DNA of 64,000 nucleotides from Acidobacteriota bacterium (lineage in GTDB: Bacteria > Acidobacteriota > Blastocatellia > RBC074): the NCBI GenBank assembly GCA_016196035.1, contig JACPYM010000029.1, positions 124,001 to 188,000 on the forward strand, given 5' to 3'. Each line of letters begins with the position of its first letter. The first letter of the stretch is position 1. Positions 8,056 through 16,684 of this stretch are shown here, piece after piece. The position numbers were made by a program, and so were the translations under genes. The notes under the pieces are model-generated. The model did not search any database. It was not told where the DNA came from and worked only from the letters and a program-made list of their open reading frames with translations.

Positions 8056-9354
8056 TTGATCCTCGTTAATAACGTCTCCAAACTCTATCGCATCTACGAC
8101 AACCCCGCCGGGCGGTTGAAAGAAATCCTGCTGCGCGGGCGGCGCAAATATCACCGCGATTTTTGGGCGTTGCAGGATGTCAGTTTGGAGGTCAATCAGG
8201 GCGAGACCGTCGGCATCATCGGGCGCAACGGCGCGGGCAAGACGACGCTGCTGCAAATCATCGCGGGCGTCTTGCAGCCTACGCACGGCGAAGTGACGGT
8301 CGAAGGCCGTGTGACCGCGTTGCTGGAATTGGGCAGCGGCTTCAACCCCGAATACACTGGGCGCGAGAACATTTTGCTGAGCGGCCAGATTCTGGGGTTT
8401 TCGGAAGCCGAGATGCTGCAACGTCTGGATGTGATCGTGCAATTCGCTGAGTTGGAAAATTTCGTAGACCAACCGGTCAAGACGTATTCGACCGGGATGC
8501 TGATGCGGCTGGCCTTTGCGGCGGCGATTCACGTTGACCCCGATGTGTTAATCGTGGACGAGGCGCTATCAGTCGGCGATGTTTACTTCCAACGCAAATC
8601 GCTCGACCGCATGGAATACTTCCGCAAGTCGGGCAAGACCGTGCTGCTGGTTTCGCACGATCCGTCCATGATCCAACGCTTTTGCACGCGCGCCGTCTGG
8701 ATCGAAGGCGGCCGCGTCGCACTGACCGGCGATGCGCGCAAGGTCGTTACGGCCTATCAAGCCTTTTGCGCGCGGCTGGAAGAAGAGCATCTGCGCAACA
8801 TGGCGGCGAACAGCGGCATTCGTTCGCAGGAACACGAACAGATTTTGCGCGAACTGGAATTGACCGGCTCGCGCTGGGGCAACGGCAAGATTCGCTTCAC
8901 CAACGTAGAGATGCTCAACGCGGCGGGCGAGGCGCGCTGGGTCTTTCGCACCGGCGAAGCGGTGACGATCCGGTTGCATTACAAAGCCGACAGTGATTAT
9001 CCGCAGCCGATCTTTGCCGTGGATGTGCATCGTTACGACGGCATTTTCGTCGCCAGCGTCAACAACCACGACACGCACCCGCAAGCCCTGCCGATCAGCA
9101 AAGGCGAGGGCTTCGTTGATTTGCACATTGCCCGGCTCGAATTGCCGTTCAATGCTTATTTCCTTTCGCTCAAGGTTTATACCGAGAATGGCGCGCCCGA
9201 TTGGCGTGATCCGGCGGACATTCACAACCAGATGTATCAATTTGATGTCATCACTGACCGCGTGATTCACGGGTTAGTGCAACTTGAGGCGAAATGGTCT
9301 GCACCTGACTTGTTGCCTGCGCCCGCTCGCAGCCTTTCCAACGTCGCAGGTTGA
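8056..9354 (+). CDS. ABC transporter ATP-binding protein, Wzt-like (polysaccharide export)
   Basis: A 432-residue protein combining an ABC ATPase (residues 1 to about 240) with a C-terminal domain like that of Wzt proteins, which recognise a terminal modification of O-antigen-type glycans. Motifs seen: Walker A GRNGAGKTTLL, signature YSTGMLMRLAFAAA, Walker B VLIVDEAL, switch VLLVSHD. The start is a TTG at 8056, since the normal family N-terminus (ILVNNVSKLYRIYDNP) begins there and no ATG is available. The partner permease (Wzm) is not adjacent on either side, which is unusual. With the upstream fused glycosyltransferase-methyltransferase it may belong to a surface glycan pathway whose other genes lie elsewhere. 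Confidence 0.92.
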   Translation: MILVNNVSKLYRIYDNPAGRLKEILLRGRRKYHRDFWALQDVSLEVNQGETVGIIGRNGAGKTTLLQIIAGVLQPTHGEVTVEGRVTALLELGSGFNPEYTGRENILLSGQILGFSEAEMLQRLDVIVQFAELENFVDQPVKTYSTGMLMRLAFAAAIHVDPDVLIVDEALSVGDVYFQRKSLDRMEYFRKSGKTVLLVSHDPSMIQRFCTRAVWIEGGRVALTGDARKVVTAYQAFCARLEEEHLRNMAANSGIRSQEHEQILRELELTGSRWGNGKIRFTNVEMLNAAGEARWVFRTGEAVTIRLHYKADSDYPQPIFAVDVHRYDGIFVASVNNHDTHPQALPISKGEGFVDLHIARLELPFNAYFLSLKVYTENGAPDWRDPADIHNQMYQFDVITDRVIHGLVQLEAKWSAPDLLPAPARSLSNVAG

Positions 9355-9429
9355 CGCTGTGTTGCGGGCCGCCCAATAATCGCTGCCGTTGCTCGCCTTC
9401 CTGAATGAAGCTGAGGGGGAGAATTTGCT

Positions 9430-10215
9430 ATGAGTGAACCGATTGCCGTGCCGATTAGCCAGCCGCCAATGCCCGCAGGCACCGGGCGTTTTGTCGAACT
9501 CACAGAGCCGCCAGTGTCGCATTGGCTGGAACGACCGCCGACGCAGGACGAATTGCCATACGAAGATGGAGAGCCGATGGAGACTGATCGCCACCTGCTG
9601 CAAATTTATCTGTTGCGCGAAATCTTGACGTTACACTGGGCCGAGCGCCGCGACTTTTTCGTGGGCGGCAATATGTTCGTTTACTTCAGCCCCGATCAGG
9701 ACAAGACGGAGCATTATCGCGGGCCGGATTTTTTTGTCGTGCTCGGCGTTGATGGTCTGAGAGAGCGTAAAAGCTGGGTGGTCTGGGAAGAGAAAAAGGG
9801 GCCGGATGTGGTGGTCGAGTTTTTATCCGACCGCACCGCAAAATTTGACCGCACCGAGAAGAAGCGGATTTATGAAACGATGCTGCGCGTGCCGGAATAC
9901 TTCTGGTTCGACCCGTTCAGCGGCGAATTGGCCGGCTTCACCTTGCGCGACGGCAAGTATTTTCCGCTCGAGCCGGACGAGCGCGGGCGGCTCGTCAGCC
10001 AACAATTGGGGCTGGCATTGACTTATTGGACGGGCGAATACCTGCGCGTAACCGCCACCTGGCTGCGTTGGGAAACGCTTGACGGAACGCTGTTGCCAAC
10101 AGATCGCGAGGCCAAGCAAGCGGCCCAGCAACAAGCGCAAGCGGCTCAGCAACGCGCTGAATTGCTGGCCGCCAAATTGCGCGAGTTAGGCATTGACCCT
10201 GATGCGCTGACCTAA
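9430..10215 (+). CDS. Uma2-family (DUF820) putative endonuclease
   Basis: A 261-residue protein of the Uma2 family, PD-(D/E)XK-fold proteins common in cyanobacteria and other bacteria with large genomes. The core contains GPDFFVVLG, PDVVVEFLSDRT and the following lysine-rich helix (FDRTEKKRIYE), then VPEYFWFDPFSGEL. The C-terminus is a Gln/Ala-rich coiled coil ending LRELGIDPDAL, usual for the family. Nuclease activity is inferred from the fold; biological role is unknown. It stands alone, 75 bases after the ABC ATPase gene, with GAGGGGGAG as ribosome binding site. Confidence 0.9.
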   Translation: MSEPIAVPISQPPMPAGTGRFVELTEPPVSHWLERPPTQDELPYEDGEPMETDRHLLQIYLLREILTLHWAERRDFFVGGNMFVYFSPDQDKTEHYRGPDFFVVLGVDGLRERKSWVVWEEKKGPDVVVEFLSDRTAKFDRTEKKRIYETMLRVPEYFWFDPFSGELAGFTLRDGKYFPLEPDERGRLVSQQLGLALTYWTGEYLRVTATWLRWETLDGTLLPTDREAKQAAQQQAQAAQQRAELLAAKLRELGIDPDALT

Positions 10216-10318
10216 TGGTTGGTCGCGCGCACAACCATGCGAGCCGACCTGCTGCCGAGCGCACACAAGATAACGGATGAAACCTGTTGGGTTCATCTCG
10301 ACCCGGAACCACACCACT

Positions 10319-12001
10319 ATGCCGCTACGGAATTTGCTCGCTTCTCTCTTTTTGTTGGCGCTGGCAGTTACTGTCTCAGCCCAAACCGCTCAATACGATG
10401 TGCTAATCAAAAACGGCACCGTGTATGACGGCTCAGGCCGCGCGCCGCGCCGCGCTGATGTCGGATTGCGCGATGGCAAGATCGTTATCATCGGCAATTT
10501 GAAAACCGCCAAGGCCAAGACTGTGCTTGATGCGCGCGGGCTGGCCGTCGCGCCCGGCTTCATCAACATGCTCTCGTGGGCGGTGGATGATCTGGTGATT
10601 GACGGGCGCAGCCTGGGCGACATCAAGCAAGGTGTGACGACCGAGATTTTTGGCGAAGGCGATTCGATGGGGCCGCTCAACGCCGCGATGAAACAACGGC
10701 GGCAGGCCGATCAGGGCGATCTGAAATACCCGATCGAATGGACGACGCTGGCCGAATACCTGCAAACACTCGAACGCAAGGGTGTCGCCTGCAATGTCGC
10801 TTCGTTTATTGGCGCGACGACCATCCGTGAATACGTCATCGGGTTGGAAGATAAAAAAGCGACGCCGGAACAGCTTCAGCAAATGCGCGAACTGGTGCGC
10901 CAAGAAATGGAAGCGGGCGCGCTCGGCATCGGTTCGTCGCTGATTTACGCGCCAGCCTTTTACGCGCCGACTGAAGAGTTGATCGAATTGTGCAAAGTCG
11001 CCGCGCAATACCAGGGCAAATACATCTCGCACATGCGCAGCGAAGGCGCGCGCCTGCTCGAAGGCCTTGACGAACTCATCCGCATCGCGCGCGCGGCCCA
11101 CATCCCCGCCGAGATTTATCACCTCAAAGCCGCGGGCCGCGCCAACTGGCCAAAGCTGGAACAGGCCATCGCGCGCATCGAGCAGGCGCGCAAAGCCGGT
11201 CTGAAAATCACCGCCGATATGTACACCTATCCGGCAGGCTCGACCGGTCTGGACGCCGCGATGCCGCCCTGGGTGTTGGATGGCGGATATGACGCGCTCT
11301 TCAAACGGCTGCGCGATCCTGAAACGCGCCAGAAAATCGCCGCCGAGATGCGCACGCCGACTGACAAGTGGGAAAACCTGTATCACGCCGCCGGTTCGGG
11401 CGAACGTGTGTTGCTGGTCGGGTTCAAATCAGAGCAACTCAAACCGCTGACGGGCAAGACGCTGGCCGAGGTGGCGAAACTGCGCGGCAAAGATGATTTC
11501 GAGACGATCATGGATTTGGTGCTGGAAGATCAATCGCGCGTTGATACGGTCTATTTCATGATGTCCGAAGAGAACATCAAACGGCAGCTCAAATTGCCCT
11601 GGGTCTCGTTCGGTTCCGACGCCGGTTCGCTGGCGACCGAAGGCGTGTTTTTGAAATCATCCACGCACCCGCGCGCTTACGGCAATTTCGCCCGGCTGTT
11701 GGGCAAATATGTGCGCGATGAAAAGGTCATCCCGCTGCCCGAAGCGATTCGCCGCCTAACCAGTTTGCCCGCCACGAATCTGGGCCTGGACAAACGCGGC
11801 TTGCTCAAAGCGGGCTATTTCGCCGATGTTGTCGTTTTCGATCCCAAAACAATTGCCGACAAAGCGACGTTTGAACAGCCGCATCAATACGCCGTCGGGA
11901 TGCGGCATGTTTTTGTGAATGGCGTGCTGGTGTTGAAAGACGGCGCACACACCAACGCCAAACCGGGCCGCGCGTTGTGGGGGCCGGGCAAGGTGAAGTA
12001 G
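10319..12001 (+). CDS. Secreted amidohydrolase, N-acyl-D-amino-acid deacylase family
   Basis: A 560-residue protein with a signal peptide (PLRNLLASLFLLALAVTVSAQ cleaved after SAQ). The metal-dependent hydrolase fold is clear: YDVLIKNGTVYDGSGR, VAPGFIN, KYISHMRSEGARLLEGLDE, IYHLKAAGR and WVSFGSDAG. The site that normally reads GFIDxHxH reads GFINMLSWAVDD, so the first metal-binding HxH pair is absent. I know other members with this FINMLSWA form, so it is probably a subfamily with changed metal binding rather than damage. The ATG at 10319 gives a clean signal peptide; an in-frame ATG at 10277 would add 14 residues. Substrate is unknown. Confidence 0.88.
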   Translation: MPLRNLLASLFLLALAVTVSAQTAQYDVLIKNGTVYDGSGRAPRRADVGLRDGKIVIIGNLKTAKAKTVLDARGLAVAPGFINMLSWAVDDLVIDGRSLGDIKQGVTTEIFGEGDSMGPLNAAMKQRRQADQGDLKYPIEWTTLAEYLQTLERKGVACNVASFIGATTIREYVIGLEDKKATPEQLQQMRELVRQEMEAGALGIGSSLIYAPAFYAPTEELIELCKVAAQYQGKYISHMRSEGARLLEGLDELIRIARAAHIPAEIYHLKAAGRANWPKLEQAIARIEQARKAGLKITADMYTYPAGSTGLDAAMPPWVLDGGYDALFKRLRDPETRQKIAAEMRTPTDKWENLYHAAGSGERVLLVGFKSEQLKPLTGKTLAEVAKLRGKDDFETIMDLVLEDQSRVDTVYFMMSEENIKRQLKLPWVSFGSDAGSLATEGVFLKSSTHPRAYGNFARLLGKYVRDEKVIPLPEAIRRLTSLPATNLGLDKRGLLKAGYFADVVVFDPKTIADKATFEQPHQYAVGMRHVFVNGVLVLKDGAHTNAKPGRALWGPGKVK

Positions 12002-12025
12002 CTCAGGTTCATAGAAAACGAACTA

Positions 12026-12116
12026 TTCAGCCGCTGATCAACGCCGATAGCCGCCGATAGCCGCCGATTGATTCTGATCCGCGTCACTTCTGCGTCAATC
12101 CGCGGCTGAGTTCAGA
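12026..12116. repeat. Small tandem and inverted repeat between genes
   Basis: The unit CCGCCGATAG recurs in tandem around 12040-12068. The flanks TCAGCCGC (about 12027) and GCGGCTGA (about 12102) are inverted copies of each other. It could form a weak hairpin after the deacylase gene. No promoter was recognised in it. Confidence 0.45.
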
Positions 12117-12130
12117 AAGAAGTAAAAGTC

Positions 12131-12718
12131 ATGCGCATCGCCAAAATCGTCCGCTCAAATTCACACGTAGATTATGTCGCCCGCGTCTTCGGCCAACGTG
12201 AAATTGCCGAAGATGTCACGCCGAACGATTACCGCTTCGGCCAATTCGTCAAGATCGCCGGGCACGCGGGTGCGGTCGTCGGGGTGATCTACAATTCATT
12301 CCTGCTGAATTCGGCCTATGGCGACTTCGGGCCGCGCTTGTCCACGTCGCAGGAGCAGAACGCCATCTTCAGCCCGGACTATTTGAACGAACAGGGCGTG
12401 CTGATCGGCCTGTTGCTGGTTGGCTGGCACGACGGCCAACGCTATCAGCAGGGACTCTCACGCGAAGTGCTGCCGATCAATGCCGATGTCGAAACGCTCA
12501 GCGACGAAGAGGTGCGCGCCTTTCATCACACGGCGGCAAACGGGTTGGAATTGAAGTATTACAACCACGTCACGACGCACGCGGGCTATTTCACCTTTCA
12601 ACTGCTCTCGACCATCGTGGATCAATTGGAAGGACTGTGCGAAGAGCGCGACCGTGCGCGCTTGCAAGTCTTGCGCAAGTCGCTCGCGTGGCAGCAAACG
12701 ATGGCGACAATGCGCTGA
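12131..12718 (+). CDS. HAS-barrel-like protein of unknown function
   Basis: A 195-residue protein. The first half (MRIAKIVRSNSHVDYVARVF, then YRFGQFVKIAG and AVVGVIYNSFLL) resembles the HAS-barrel domain found at the N-terminus of HerA-type ATPases, where a small beta-barrel helps assembly. The second half (EVRAFHHTAANGLELKYYNH onward) is helical. I recall free-standing homologues in cyanobacteria and acidobacteria. No HerA or NurA gene is in the window, so the partner is unknown. No signal peptide or membrane segment. The domain call is an inference from pattern; the protein itself looks real, with good codon usage and a start after AGAAAGAAG. Confidence 0.75.
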   Translation: MRIAKIVRSNSHVDYVARVFGQREIAEDVTPNDYRFGQFVKIAGHAGAVVGVIYNSFLLNSAYGDFGPRLSTSQEQNAIFSPDYLNEQGVLIGLLLVGWHDGQRYQQGLSREVLPINADVETLSDEEVRAFHHTAANGLELKYYNHVTTHAGYFTFQLLSTIVDQLEGLCEERDRARLQVLRKSLAWQQTMATMR

Positions 12719-12754
12719 ACAATTCCTCGAAGGGCCCTCCAATGGCGAAGCCGC

Positions 12755-13138
12755 GTGGCAAGCATTTCGCAAGCAGAACGTGAAAGCGGCGCTGGGGAAT
12801 TGACCCAAGCCGCTTTCGTGCGGTTGCCGCAAGGGTTGGATGAAGGCCGCGATTCCGACGTTCAGCGTTATCTTGCGATGCACCGCCGAATGCAATCCTG
12901 GCTCGACCGCAAACGCGTTGCTGCGACCTACAACGAACGCGGCAAAGTCGAAGGCGTCAAATCCCCGCAACTGACCGTCGTGCTCACCAACCCCAGCAAC
13001 GAACAACAAGCCTTGCTCGAATGCCAGCAACCGGTGTATGAATTGCGCGCACAAAAGCTGGAAGCCAAAAACGCCGCCCCGCACGCACGGCTGCGCGCGT
13101 TGGAGCGGCGGGTGGGTAGCCGTCACCACAAGCAATAA
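12755..13138 (+). pseudogene. Decayed C-terminal remnant of an S74-type fibre protein
   Basis: The open frame encodes 127 residues. Residues 59 to 70 (TYNERGKVEGVK) match the S74 chaperone domain of the next gene (TYNQDGQVEGVK). The following segment (NPSNEQQALLECQQPVYEL, then a LEAK... helix) corresponds to its NAFKEQQAQIE... coiled-coil tail. The first 55 residues show no match and no signal peptide, and the catalytic start of an S74 domain is missing. This is best read as a broken paralogue left upstream of two intact copies. It could still be translated, but a function is unlikely. Confidence 0.65.
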
Positions 13139-13249
13139 CACCCGCATCGCTAGATCCGCATAGATGTTGGCAGGGGAGAAAGCTGGCGCGTATCGTGCCT
13201 GCGCTATTATCCCACGTCAGCCCTCGATTAACTTTACCCGGAGGGAACC

Positions 13250-15136
13250 ATGCGAAACGCCGCAAGCATACTTTTCACTTTCGCCATCATAGTCGCTTGG
13301 GTTACCTGCTACACGCGCAGCGCGCAGGCGCAAACCACGGCCTTTACTTATCAAGGCAAACTGACCGACGCGGGCCAGCCTGCTAATGGCAATTTCGATT
13401 TGCAATTCAAACTCTTTGACACCGCCACCGTTGGCACGGGCGTGCAACAGGGCGGCACGCTGACCAACGCGACCGTCACCGTCAGCAATGGCGTGTTTAC
13501 CGTCACGCTCGATTTCGGCGCGAATGTGTTTAGCGGGGCGGCGCGCTGGCTGGAAATCAGTGTGCGTCCGGCAGGTAGCGTGAATGCTTACACGGTGCTC
13601 ACGCCGCGCCAGCCGATCAATTCAACGCCCTACGCGATTCAAACTTTGCACGCGGCGAGTGCCGATGTGTTGACAAGCGCGTGCGTCGCGTGTGTGCAAG
13701 GCGCGCAAATCGCCGGTTTGCCCACGGGCAGCACGAATTACATTCAAAACAGCACAGCCCAACAGGCATCCAGCAATTTCAATATCAGCGGCAACGGTTT
13801 GATCAACGGCAATTTGGGCATCGGCACCGCCACGCCGAACGACAAGCTGACGGTGCAAACTCCAACCAGTAGTTTTGGGATCACGCACACGGACGGCATT
13901 GCGAGCGTCGGGACATACATCGGCGCGGGCAGCAGCGGATACGGCGGGTGGTTCGGCACGAAATCGAATCACCCGTTGTTTTTCTATACCAACGGTGGCA
14001 GCGCACAAATGGCTTTGACGACTGCCGGCAATCTGGGAATCGGCACGTCGAACCCGCTCAGCAAGTTCACAATCAGCGGTGCCGGCGGCACGTTCAATAC
14101 AGCGGGACTACCGCGCTTCGACCTTTTCAACACAGGCTGCAATTGTGGTATGTCGCAATTCGTGACCACTTCCGGTTACTGGGGACTGGCGACCTCGGCG
14201 GGACAAGGCTGGATGGCAGTGGGACCGACCGGTGACGTTCAAATTGGCGGGACTGCGGCTTACAACAACACCAGGGTGACCGTCTCTTCTCCAACCAACA
14301 GCTACGGCGTCTTGCAGTCAGACGGCAATATCGCCGTCGGTACGTATGCCGGCGGATTGGGCGGATGGTACGGAACGCAAAGCAATCACCCGCTTTTTTT
14401 CTTCACCAACAACGGCAATGCCCAGATGACCTTGTCAACGGCGGGCAACGTCGGCATCAATGCCATCACGCCGCTGGCGCGTTTGCACGTCAACGGCGGC
14501 ACAAGCTGGTTTCAAGGCGATTCGACGCCGCTTACCGCCGCCGCTGGTCGCGGCGTCGCCGTCGGAATGAACAATGCGGGAGGCTACGTCTTTGCTTATG
14601 ACTATGCTTTGGGTGCTCCCGTGCAACTCAACATGAATTTGCCCGGTGGCAGTATCAACCTCAATGGTTTCGTCACCCTTAACAGTATTGATACTTCTTT
14701 TGGAGGAGGCGTTCCGCTGTGTTGGAATCTAAGCTTGAACAACAGAATCGCGTCCTGCTCTTCTTCCTCAATACGTTATAAAACCAATCTGGCCGCTTTC
14801 CCCTCTGGAATGGCGTTGGTTCGGCAACTGCGCCCGGTGACCTTTGATTGGAAAGCGAATGGCCAACACGATGTCGGCTTCGTCGCCGAGGAAGTGGCTG
14901 AAGTCAATCCGTTATTCGTGACCTACAACCAAGACGGCCAGGTCGAGGGCGTGAAATATGATCGGCTGGGCACAGCCTTCGTCAACGCGTTCAAAGAACA
15001 GCAGGCGCAGATCGAATCGCAAACACAACACCTTCACACGCTGCAAAACCAACTCAAACAACAACAGCAACAGCTCGACACCTTGCGCAAGCTCGTTTGC
15101 CAAACCAACCCGCAAGCCACGGCTTGCCAGGAGTAA
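13250..15136 (+). CDS. Secreted fibre-like protein with C-terminal S74 intramolecular chaperone domain
   Basis: A 628-residue exported protein. A signal peptide ends near RSAQAQ (residue 26). Residues 28 to about 130 are a compact domain (TAFTYQGKLTDAG...TPYAIQTL) shared nearly identically with the next gene. The middle contains Gly/Asn/Thr-rich repeats with GNLGIGTATP and GIGTSNPLSKF, typical of trimeric beta-structured fibres. The C-terminus (from about residue 504, SSIRYKTNL...DVGFVAEEVAEVNP...GVKYDRL) is a Peptidase_S74 domain, which in phage tail spikes trimerises the fibre and cleaves itself off through a Ser-Lys pair. It ends in a Gln-rich coiled coil. GGAGG precedes the ATG. Probably a cell-surface trimer; ligand unknown. 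Confidence 0.87.
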   Translation: MRNAASILFTFAIIVAWVTCYTRSAQAQTTAFTYQGKLTDAGQPANGNFDLQFKLFDTATVGTGVQQGGTLTNATVTVSNGVFTVTLDFGANVFSGAARWLEISVRPAGSVNAYTVLTPRQPINSTPYAIQTLHAASADVLTSACVACVQGAQIAGLPTGSTNYIQNSTAQQASSNFNISGNGLINGNLGIGTATPNDKLTVQTPTSSFGITHTDGIASVGTYIGAGSSGYGGWFGTKSNHPLFFYTNGGSAQMALTTAGNLGIGTSNPLSKFTISGAGGTFNTAGLPRFDLFNTGCNCGMSQFVTTSGYWGLATSAGQGWMAVGPTGDVQIGGTAAYNNTRVTVSSPTNSYGVLQSDGNIAVGTYAGGLGGWYGTQSNHPLFFFTNNGNAQMTLSTAGNVGINAITPLARLHVNGGTSWFQGDSTPLTAAAGRGVAVGMNNAGGYVFAYDYALGAPVQLNMNLPGGSINLNGFVTLNSIDTSFGGGVPLCWNLSLNNRIASCSSSSIRYKTNLAAFPSGMALVRQLRPVTFDWKANGQHDVGFVAEEVAEVNPLFVTYNQDGQVEGVKYDRLGTAFVNAFKEQQAQIESQTQHLHTLQNQLKQQQQQLDTLRKLVCQTNPQATACQE

Positions 15137-15140
15137 TCCG

Positions 15141-16628
15141 ATGCAACAAAAAATCGTTGCTGCTTTGGTTGTCATTTTGCTTTCGGCTGGCGCGCTCTAT
15201 GCGCAGACGACTGCGTTCACCTATCAAGGCAAGCTGACCGACGCGGGTCAGCCTGCTAATGGCAATTTCGATTTGCAATTCAAACTCTTCGACACCGCCA
15301 CCGTTGGCACGGGCGTGCAGCAAGGCGGCACGCTGACTAACGCGACCGTCGCCGTCAGCAATGGCGTGTTTACCGTCACGCTCGATTTCGGCGCGAATGT
15401 GTTTAGCGGGGCGGTGCGCTTTCTGGAAATCGGCGTGCGTCCGGCAGGCAGTGTGAATCCGTACACGGTGCTCGCGCCGCGCCAGCCGGTGCTGTCCACG
15501 CCTTACGCGATTCAAACGCTGAATGCCACGACGGCGGTCAATTTCAGCGGCGCGCTGGCGGGCGATGTGACGGGCACGCAAAGCGCCACCTCGATCAGCA
15601 ACAACGCTGTTACGACGGCGAAGCTGGCTGATGGCAGCGTCACCAATGCGAAGATCACGGATGTCGCAGGCAGCAAGCTCACCGGCACAATCAGCAGCAG
15701 CAACCTGCCCGTGCCTTTGTCGCTGAGCGGCAACACCGCTACGCCTACGCCCATCTTCGCTGCCACGAACGCCGGCACGGGCGACGCGGTGCAAGCCACG
15801 AACAGCAACACTGGCGCCAACATCGCAGCCGTGCGCGGCATCATCAGTTCGACTACGCCAGGCGGATTTTCCGCCGGGGTGCGTGGCCTCAACAATGGGG
15901 CTGGCGGTCTTGGCGTCGGGGTTTATGGGTCACATGCTGGTTCCGGCTGGGGCGTCTATGGTACGGCCGCCAACGGCATTGGGGTCAACGGCACTGTCAG
16001 TGGCACTAGCGGCGTTGGGGTCTATGGCTCTGCCCAATTCACCGGGCTGGCTGGTAGCTTCGACGGAAATGTCCAAGTCTGCGACCGATTGAATATTGAC
16101 CAAGGCAACAGCAATAACGGCAGCCTCAGCAACAGTGCCGCTGGGGGGAATGGCCTCGTTTTTGGCGCCGCGAATGGCGAGGGTATCGCTTCGCAACGCA
16201 CGGCGGGCGGCAACCAGTTTGGCCTCGACTTTTACACCGCCGCGGCCAATCGCATGTCCATCAGCAATAGCGGCAACGTCGGCATCGGCACGACCGCGCC
16301 CGGCGCGAAGCTGGATGTAGTAGGTGCGATCAACGCGACGACACAATACAACCTCGGCGCTCAGCGGGTGTTGAGCAATGCAGGAGTGGACAACCTTTTG
16401 CGGGCGTCACTGCCGGCCAAGGCAATACGACTGGCTCAGGCAATTCCTTCTTTGGAAAGGCATCCGGTTCTCTCAACCAAACGGGCTTCGGCAATTCCTT
16501 CTTCGGTGCGTACTCAGGCCCTGCCAACATCGGCGGCATTCAAAACTCTTTCTTTGGCGCGAACGCCGGCCAAAGCAATACGACTGGCTCAGCCAATTCC
16601 TTCTTCGGTTTCGGCGCAGGCAGCCTGA
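15141..16628 (+). CDS. Second S74 fibre protein, N-terminal part (frameshifted)
   Basis: Starts four bases after the previous gene with a signal peptide (MQQKIVAALVVILLSAGALYAQ). Residues 23 to about 130 are the same N-terminal domain as in the preceding protein, about 95 percent identical at DNA level. A beta-rich middle region follows. The frame is coherent until VDNL at 16391-16399. There a TTTT run appears one T short: adding one base restores DNLFAGVTAGQGNTTGSGNS and the frame then stays open into the downstream part at 16685-17605. The residues encoded after 16400 in this frame (LLRASLPAKAIRLAQ... to the stop at 16628) are therefore out-of-frame sequence. A sequencing or assembly error and a real mutation are equally possible. 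Confidence 0.75.
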   Translation: MQQKIVAALVVILLSAGALYAQTTAFTYQGKLTDAGQPANGNFDLQFKLFDTATVGTGVQQGGTLTNATVAVSNGVFTVTLDFGANVFSGAVRFLEIGVRPAGSVNPYTVLAPRQPVLSTPYAIQTLNATTAVNFSGALAGDVTGTQSATSISNNAVTTAKLADGSVTNAKITDVAGSKLTGTISSSNLPVPLSLSGNTATPTPIFAATNAGTGDAVQATNSNTGANIAAVRGIISSTTPGGFSAGVRGLNNGAGGLGVGVYGSHAGSGWGVYGTAANGIGVNGTVSGTSGVGVYGSAQFTGLAGSFDGNVQVCDRLNIDQGNSNNGSLSNSAAGGNGLVFGAANGEGIASQRTAGGNQFGLDFYTAAANRMSISNSGNVGIGTTAPGAKLDVVGAINATTQYNLGAQRVLSNAGVDNLLRASLPAKAIRLAQAIPSLERHPVLSTKRASAIPSSVRTQALPTSAAFKTLSLARTPAKAIRLAQPIPSSVSAQAA

Positions 16629-16684
16629 ACACCACTGGCACAAGCAACACTTATCTGGGATTCAATGCGGGCGGAACCGCAGCC

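Noticed and set aside
12458-13147. 229-codon minus-strand frame
   Set aside because: Antisense of the HAS-barrel-like gene and the S74 remnant; no recognisable motif.
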